Shown: positions 57,363 to 64,000 of the stretch, piece after piece
How the letters are laid out: each line of letters begins with the position of its first letter
Numbering within the stretch: position 1 is the stretch's first letter
Assembly: GCA_963978545.1 (NCBI GenBank)
Contig: OZ021733.1
Coordinates: 30,379,330-30,443,329 of the forward strand
DNA: 64,000 bases
Source: Linyphia triangularis
Taxonomy: Eukaryota > Arthropoda > Arachnida > Araneae > Linyphiidae
Reading direction: 5' to 3'
Notes under the pieces: generated by a model
What the model was told of the DNA's origin: nothing
What the model saw: the letters and a program-made list of their open reading frames with translations, nothing else
Databases searched by the model: none
Position numbers and translations under genes: made by a program

Positions 57363-59774
57363 ACCGTGTTTCCCATGTTTCAATTACAAAAATGAGATTC
57401 ATTATTATCTTGTTTAATCCAGTGGTTATGAAGGGTATAATTTCAAGCTTACAAGCTAGCCATACACTACTGCAATATTTTGGAATTTGTGGATAAGCTG
57501 CCTATTTGATGGTTGTTAGGCTTGCGCTGTGATGGTTTCGCATGATAAAAATGTTAGGGTTTATCCCCCCTCTTACACGGAACCCCCTGGTTGGCGTTAT
57601 TGTGCTAAGGTTGTCATTTAGTAAAGTAACGAAGTTGTTCAAGTTAAATATTGTAAAAGTTCATGATATATTTGTTTTACTTGCAACGCATTATCTTTCT
57701 GCAAAGTTGGGAAATATATTTTTATTTAGTAATTTGTTTGTAATTGTTTTCAATGCTTAATGATTCCTCGTAGCAGAAAACCCTCGACAATGTGATTTTG
57801 GCGCAGCATCCGTATATAGGATCGCCTCAAATTACTTGATATGGAATTAAATTTCGAATCACTTTCAATTGTGATTTGGAGATTTTTATTATCTCTTATA
57901 TACTGCCCCCTTCTTTGCCTTTAAGGTTGGTTTGTTTGTACGTGTAACCATTCAATTCCTTCTTAGTCCAGCCACTTCAGCGTTATTGCTTAATAGTTCA
58001 CATAATATTGTAAAGTGATACATCTATTTAAAATACACTTAACTTTGCTGTTTTCTAACCATTAATAATGTAAAGAAAGATATCACTACTTATATACTTA
58101 ACAATTTAATAAGTTTTTTTTTTTTTTTTTTAAACATTGGTAGCTCTTGCTTCAAGGTACAGAATGATTAAAAAGAAATGTAAAAACTACATCCAAATAC
58201 AATAATTTTTACGATATACTAGAAGTGTTTTCATTCGAGGATGTTCTCTTATTTAGCAATTATGTGATACATCACACTTATGGTTGCATGATTTTAACCT
58301 TCCGTTAGTCGCCTTCCGCTTCCTGACATGGTTAGTCGCGTTGCACCTATGTTTCCGGTTTTTTGAAAGCCAAATTAAATTTATTCTATTTTAAATAGTT
58401 GATTATTACCGATTTAAGATTCATTGGAGATATAAAGTATTAAACAATCTATTTTAATAGTAACTGTGGTTACTGGATGCATTTCAGTAAATCAGTTATT
58501 AACAAATTATTTAGAAGCGATTTACGCATTTAAGATTTAACTCGTTTTGCGTATTTAAAAAAAGTTCAGAAACTGAAATTGTCCTATGAAACACAATTCA
58601 ATAAAATTATCGTTGTATAATATACAGTAACTACAGTTGTTGCATTTGATGTAACTGACAAAATGATGAAATTTTAATGAAAAGGACATCTTCAAATTTA
58701 AGTGATACTGAATGCTCCAATCAATTTTTTTTCTATTTTCTTAAATATTTAAAGTTGTAATGAACTTTTTGTCAAGTATCTTGAGTAAAAAATCAAATGC
58801 AATATTTTTCACAAATTATATGCTATATTTCCGTCGTCGAACATTATTATTATTTTTTAAAGATTTTTTTTAAATTTAATTTTAAGGTCCTTATTTTTTT
58901 GTTTGGAAGGTTCTTGAAAAGTCCTTAATAAGTCCTTGAATTTGTTTTCAAAAAATCCGTACGAACCCTGTTTATACATATGTGGATTTATGTAAAACTA
59001 AAATAAATTTATATTTTATCTAAAAATACATTACATTTTTTATCAATTTATCATTTTAATGTGGGTACAGAACTATAAAAACTCTACCTTCAATTTACGA
59101 AGAACTTTCTCATGCTCTGCACTCTTCTCTTTAATTCTGATCTTCAAACCAAATCATCTTCATCCGAACTATCACTTAGAGATGAAGATAAGCCCTTGCT
59201 TCGCACTTTAGAGGTGGACGCTCTTCTTTCGTCTTCATCAGATGAAAGTGATGGAGATTTTCTCTTTTTTTCTTTCAATTTACATTTAAAAATTTCTTTT
59301 AACTTTTCTTTTTCACAAGCAGTCCTTTTTTCCTGTATTTCCTAAAAGCATAAATCTGTGTAAGCCAAGCCTGCTTTAACGATACTAGGATTGTTTTCAA
59401 TGAAAAGTTGTCCTGCAACATTGTAAATATAAATAAAATTTTACCTTGCTTTTTCATCGAGATTCTTCGTCAACTATATTGTTTTTTGCCTCATTATCCA
59501 ATGTCATGGCTAGAAGCTCCTCTAACCTCTTCGGTGAAGGCAACTTGACTCGTTCTGTCCTTGATCCAATAAGTTCTTCAGTTTCTAAAAATCATGACAA
59601 GGATTCAAAATATATCCTAATAATACTACGTCGTTCGTAATCTACTATTTTAGTTGGTTTAAAATTCAGGCTCATTCCTAGTATACATGGATTTATTGTC
59701 AAGCTGATAAGGCGTCATTTTTAACTATTTCAAATTAGCTGGCATATTCAATTGGCGATGTTTTGGCCTTGGCA

Positions 59775-59946
59775 CAGGGCCGTAGACAAGCTCCTCTAAC
59801 CGACGGGACACTCCCCCTCCCTAAAATTGTGTGAAATCTTGTTTCACCACTTCCCCTTCTTTTTTTGTATAACTTGTTATATGTATTTAATCAAATACTT
59901 GAACATATCCCCACCTTTTCCGAAAAAAATCCTGACTACGGACTTT
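59775..59946. mobile_element. MITE with CGTAG-containing ends, copy 2 (172 bp)
   Basis: Inverted homologue of 5625-5796: CAGGGCCGTAGAC end, shared 'GTGTGAAATCTTGTTTCA' and 'TTAATCAAATACTTGA'-type blocks. Flanked by CCTTGGCA and CCTCGGCA (59767-59774 and 59947-59954), an 8-bp duplication with one mismatch. It sits in intron 1 of the BEN gene. Confidence 0.7.
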
Positions 59947-60190
59947 CCTCGGCAATAACCTATCCACATAAACTAGGAATTTAACCTCTACATAAAAACA
60001 TTTAACTTACCAGCAATAAGAAGAACAACGGCGTACCAATATCCTGTTCCTTCACCGTTTGGGGACTTCCAAAAGACTTCATGGGCTCGAAATAAGTCGG
60101 TTTCAAAAGTTTTGCAATCAAAGTTTTAATATTTTTCACAGGCACAATCGCCTTTACTTTATCTATTAAAAATTGCACTAATGCAAACAT

Positions 60191-60624
60191 TACTTTATCT
60201 TAAAAAAATAAAATATTTACCAACAAAAAACAAACAACGTGCACGCCTCATAAACTCCTTATATTGCCATTTTTAGAAATGAAATACCTATATGCTGAAT
60301 TAACTATATAAAATAATAATAGAACTAGATGTCTAAAATATCAAATCATGCTTGATAAAAATTAAGGTTTTTTTAATGGAATGAACTCAAAATTTCATTA
60401 CTTATTTTTATAAAAGTTGTAAAGGTAACACAAATGACAAGTATTCAGCCACCGCAACAATTTGTTTCTATTTGATGTGGGCAGAGGATTGGCGAAGGGA
60501 AGTGAAGACAATCGATTGAATTCGTTTTTAAAATCAACAAACAGACCAATTATTTTCAAAAAATTTCATTCATCAAATCTTCTCTAATTAAGCTTTTTAA
60601 TTATTAAAACGGCTTCACCATGAG
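60191..60624. promoter_or_regulatory. Shared upstream region of two divergent genes
   Basis: 434 bp separate the BEN-gene start codon (60190, minus) from the ATG at 60625 (plus). No TATA box or initiator is clear. Arrangement alone suggests a bidirectional promoter. Confidence 0.4.
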
Positions 60625-60876
60625 ATGAGTGAAAATCAATTACGCAATAAGAAGAGGAAGAAGTACTTGGAGCCCGATGCGTCCGACCAGGAAAAACTAA
60701 TTCCTCGTACGTCTGTATGGCGCGGTAATCAGAATAACGTGCGAGCTGATATACAAACACAAGAATCAGAAGATGTAGTCGAAGTGATTGCGCATGAAGA
60801 ATACTTACGCGATAAGGATAATTTCTGCAACAGTGAGGAACAAGATCTTGAGATGCATATTTCAGAAGTTACATAA
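60625..60876 (+). CDS. Small acidic ORF, possible first exon of a KYLEP-type gene
   Basis: 83 codons starting MSENQLRNKKRKKYLEPDAS and ending EEQDLEMHISEVT, then TAA. A basic N-terminus (RNKKRKK) is followed by an acidic tail. The R/K-YLEP motif followed by PRTSVWR recalls the N-terminus of multi-copy arthropod genes of unknown or transposon-related function; that recollection is tentative. No homologous continuation was found downstream, so it may be truncated. The frame is intact, unlike the BEN gene across the shared 5' region. Confidence 0.45.
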   Translation: MSENQLRNKKRKKYLEPDASDQEKLIPRTSVWRGNQNNVRADIQTQESEDVVEVIAHEEYLRDKDNFCNSEEQDLEMHISEVT

Positions 60877-61077
60877 ACGGCGTTCAAATCAAACCAAAAC
60901 CTAACGATCACGTGACCCTCTAAAGCTGGCCCACTCTGGCGTGGCGACAGAAGTGACTGTTTTATGTAACTTCAAACTATTCTAGAATACAACATACCCT
61001 GAGCTTACTGAATACGCTGTAGGATGGATCCTTCCGCCGAAAAGATATAGTTCCAAGCAAATCACAACTTGGATAGT

Positions 61078-61804
61078 CAGTGCTAGAAGTGTAGGTAGAC
61101 GCGGGGTGACGCGTCCCCCCCCCCCCCCAGTTTTAAAGAAAATACCCATGCGTCTCCCGTCTTCTAAAACCACTGAAATCTATCCCCCCACTTTTAAAAA
61201 ACATTCAATCCATCTGAAAATTACTAATGAAAAATAACATTAACTTCTTTAACACAAGAAGGTAAATTTTAATTTCGCAATTTTTTTTTTTTTTTTAATT
61301 TTTGAATGCACGATATAATACTTGTTATACAATCAATGCCAAAATTGCTGAAAAAGAATAATCCTACCACTGACTGTCTAACCAATGCACGTCTTCCGAG
61401 TCATGCACTATATGCATATATATATATATATATTTTCTTAAATTTTTCAGTTTTATCAGTAAATTTTTTTTTAAAATTTCTTGAAATCTTAAATAGTAAT
61501 GAAGATGGAATATTAGATAGTACTAAAATTACTTAGACGAATATTTTTTCTTCTTAAAAAATATATCAAGCATGTAGGGAAATGCAAAATGTAGTGACAC
61601 TGCGAAAAAGTGATTTAAAATTTTCAAACAAACAAAAAAAAAAAAACACTTGTGTATATATCAGGCACTGTTCCAAAAATGTATTGCACTCTTTTGTATA
61701 AAGATAGAAATATTTTTATTTTATTCACAAATACAGGGGAGGGGGTGCACTTGCCGCCAACTTTTAGGCATCCCCCCACCTTTTTCTTCCCACTTCTACC
61801 ACTG
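61078..61804. repeat. Segment with 14-bp hAT-like inverted ends
   Basis: CAGTGCTAGAAGTG at 61078 and, inverted, CAGTGGTAGAAGTG ending 61804, one mismatch. C-runs follow both ends (61118-61130, 61771-61777). No matching target duplication was found, so boundaries may have decayed or the ends belong to two fragments. Confidence 0.4.
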
Positions 61805-61899
61805 TTATTATATTGTTAACCTCCGTATATAGTTTTGTATTAAACTTAAATATAAGTAAAACTGGTTCATTCATCGTTAAAGGGTATTCATTGAGCTCA

Positions 61900-63051
61900 A
61901 GGTATGGTGTCTTCTAGTATAGAAACTAGAACTGTGGGTCTTTTGATATCATACGGTATGAACGGCAAAGGTCAAACACCACGTTTTTTAAAGAAAGAAA
62001 AAAAAAAAAAATATTATGCTAAGTTAATTGATTTAAATTTTTTTACAAAGCTATTTCAAATAGGGATACAGCTCTGGAATATATTTAACATGAGTAGTTC
62101 TGGACTTTTGGAAAACAATGTTAAAGTTTGGATAAATATTTTTAATTATTATTATTATTATTATTATTATTTTTTTTTAAATGACTTGTATATGGCTGCA
62201 GCTTTGAAACTTTCAACATAAGTAGTTTTGGCCTTCTAATTAAATTTTAAAAAATGTAATATTAAAATTTTGATTACTTTTTTAGTTTGAAATTTTTTTA
62301 CAAAGTGACTTCCAATAGGAATGGAGCTCTGAAATTTTCAACAGAAGTAGTTTTGGCCTACTAATTGCTTTTTTGGAAAATAGAATACTAACATTTAAAT
62401 TATATATTTTTTTAATTAGTTTTATTTTTTATTAAATGACTTCTAATATGGCTACAACTCTGAAACTTTCAACATAAGTAGTTTTGGCCCTTTAATTGAA
62501 TTTTTAAAAAATGTGATGTTAAAATTTTGATTACTTTTTTTAATTAATTTGAATTTTTTTTACAAAGTGACTTCCAATAGGAATGGAGCTTTAAAATTTT
62601 CAACAGAAATAGTTTTGGCCTTCTAGTTGGACTTTAGACAAACACACTTAAAATGTTCTGTGAGGGGGAGGGATTGTGTTGATGTATGAACGAGGAATTT
62701 TTTTTTTGTTTCTCGACAGGAGTGTATTTTATTGAATAGCAATTCATCATTTAGCGAGTGAAATTATCATATGCTTACGCAGCAATGAACCTTTGAGCGA
62801 GCATGTTATTGAATATTATTCGATTAATTTTTTACAAAGCGAGTTTTACCAGGCCTAGAGCTCTGAAATTTTCAACATAGTAGTTTTAGCCTGCTATTTA
62901 GACTTGATACACAGAATGCAATTTTTTTTTACTTAATTTTTTACAAAGTGACTTCTAATAGATGTATAGCTCTGATATTTTCACGAGAAGTATCAAAAGC
63001 TGGAGCCTATACACAATGACGGGTTTCAGCAACGCAAGACCCCACTGCTAG
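61900..63051 (+). mobile_element. Second Helitron-like minisatellite element
   Basis: About seven diverged units of roughly 128 bp with the core GAAATTTTCAACAGAAGTAG and TTTTGGCC (near 62072, 62206, 62331, 62462, 62593, 62857 and 62970). Two alternating variants give a ~258-bp period. The array ends in GACGGGTTTCAGCAACGC..CCACTGCTAG followed by T (63051), a Helitron-like 3' end. The 5' end is not defined. A (TTA)n tract lies at 62147-62171. Confidence 0.5.
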
Positions 63052-63435
63052 TTCAAGATATTGTTTTTTAAGATTGTCACGCTATTAATTTTAGTATTTG
63101 AGGATACTATTTTTTACATCTGAGGCTACTAAAGCAACTATTTTCAATTCTATTAAGTTGTGGCAGCCCTGTAAGTGGAATATTTTTTAAATGGTTCCGG
63201 TTTTGACGATTTTAGTGTTGGGTACCACTATACTAAAATGCAACCTTACTTGGCATCAGTGAATAAGCTTTGGGATATGTCCTCCTGCGGAAAGAATACT
63301 TAGTTCCGGGAAATTCGTACATTTTATAATAATAGGGTCAGCAAATAGTTTTGTATTAAACTTAAAAAATATTTAGAATATAGAAGTTTTTGAGTTTAAA
63401 ATTCGATTCTTATTTTACTTTCCTTACTACAGATG

Positions 63436-64000
63436 TTTTAACCCTTTGCACTCGTAATTATGCTTTAGAAAATTAGCAAATAACTCGGAATTTTTTTTCA
63501 TGTTCAATCAAGATGAATTTTTTTTATGGAAATGTGTTCCAATTTAACTAGAAGGTTTACCATCCTTAAATCAAAAATTTAAAAATATAGCCCCTGAATA
63601 CACCCCTTGACCTAGGATGGGAATGTGACCACTTAATATTTTATTTTTCAATGTGTCAAAATAATTTATTGAAACTACTAAGAATACTTAAGTATTTTAC
63701 ACTACACCGCATAACTCTTTGCATTCCGCTGTCCCCTCTCAGGGGACATCGTAATCTAGCTTATCACTCGGATGTACCCTCTCAGGGGACATAAAAGTTT
63801 ATTAGTGATTACGGACAATTTACTTTTCCAGCACAACTTTTTGAGAAATACATGTTTCCCTGAAATTTTCTCTTGAAATGGCACAAGAAATCAAATCAAA
63901 ATATGGTAAAATTACCAAGATATATATAAAAAAACAAAAACTTTTCAGCGGGGTTTTGTGTCAAAAGAGAACGTGAGAAGTGTTGGTTCACGACGGTCCG
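63436..64000 (+). mobile_element. Left end of a piggyBac-like element, running off the window
   Basis: TTAACCCTTTGCACTCG at 63438 combines a TTAA target with a CCCTTTGCACTCG end, as in several piggyBac families. About 280 bp inside, two copies of a short hairpin motif with CCCTCTCAGGGGACAT occur at 63731-63751 and 63777-63792, plausible transposase-binding repeats. No transposase is visible before the window ends. Confidence 0.5.

Larger units (their letters stand above)
54283..60190 (-). pseudogene. BEN-domain gene, nine exons, with several single-base disruptions
   Basis: Exons (minus): 60190-60011, 59584-59445, 59341-59088, 56908-56819, 56585-56450, 56379-56275, 55847-55762, 55236-55012 and 54434-54283. 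Each is bounded by AG and GT, and phases agree once small indels are allowed. Exon 1 starts MFALVQFLIDKVKAIVPVKN. Exon 3 is lysine/serine/acid-rich (SLSDSSDEDD), and exon 4 adds a short coiled coil. Exons 7-9 encode the BEN domain (ELAPGIFIKK, then RLARNLAMSLWCSETLKERS and FWLKDYQGKEE), ending LLKQHKKNLSQSF. BEN domains bind DNA or chromatin partners, so a nuclear role is likely. Problems are 1-nt shifts in exons 1, 3, 4, 5 and 8, and an in-frame TGA in exon 2. Full length would be about 455 residues. Confidence 0.8.

Noticed and set aside
50386..58977. One large hAT spanning CAGGGTTCATAT (50386) to CGTACGAACCCTG (58963)
   Set aside because: Flanking 8-mers do not match, and a closer partner with TTATA flanks exists at 50745.
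59112..59640. Plus-strand serine-rich frames
   Set aside because: Antisense shadows of BEN-gene exons 2 and 3, whose splice sites and phases fit the minus strand.

Overview
The window is AT-rich eukaryotic nuclear DNA with introns, microsatellites and very dense transposable elements. The retroelement, hAT and jockey-type protein families suggest an arthropod, possibly an arachnid; that assignment is from family resemblance only. There are no rRNA genes and no convincing functional tRNA genes. Conventional genes are few: a nine-exon BEN-domain gene on the minus strand (54283-60190), a short ORF divergent from it (60625-60876), and two exons of an unidentified plus-strand gene (47735-47930, 49618-49647). 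Almost everything else that can be read is mobile DNA in layers of insertion.

Layout. 1635-5600 is a Ty3/gypsy LTR plus gag relic. Its LTR was split by a foldback element (1914-4817), and its gag carries a 172-bp MITE. 8880-9800 is a second gypsy relic (zinc knuckle and protease). 11753-20212 is a hAT-type element with 8-bp target duplications; it contains a tRNA-derived SINE and a 5.4-kb element with TTA duplications that carries a ~250-bp tandem array. Around 20213-21700 are a gypsy integrase relic and an LTR with a duplicated ~500-bp U3. 25320-26953 is a hAT (DUF4371-type) transposase relic. 27668-37617 is a nest: a ~10-kb hAT-type element holds a gypsy LTR element (29120-35425), which holds another hAT (31089-33391), which holds a SINE and a hairpin MITE. 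40950-41490 is a Tc1-like relic. 42727-45831 is an element with ~490-bp inverted ends around a broken uncharacterised protein. 46150-46470 is a mariner relic. 51264-53850 is a Helitron-like element with a ~140-bp minisatellite and an inserted jockey-like LINE. 61900-63051 is a second Helitron-like minisatellite. A piggyBac-like end starts near 63436.

The most notable object is the LTR element at 29120-35425. Its LTRs differ at only two of 230 positions and it keeps gag and protease. Reverse transcriptase, RNase H and integrase are absent, and in their place is an intact, intronless 423-codon reading frame for a lysine/glutamate-rich coiled-coil protein. This looks like a host mRNA captured by a retrotransposon in place of pol, as in transducing retroviruses. 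The second is the 42727-45831 element, which may be a little-described DNA transposon type.
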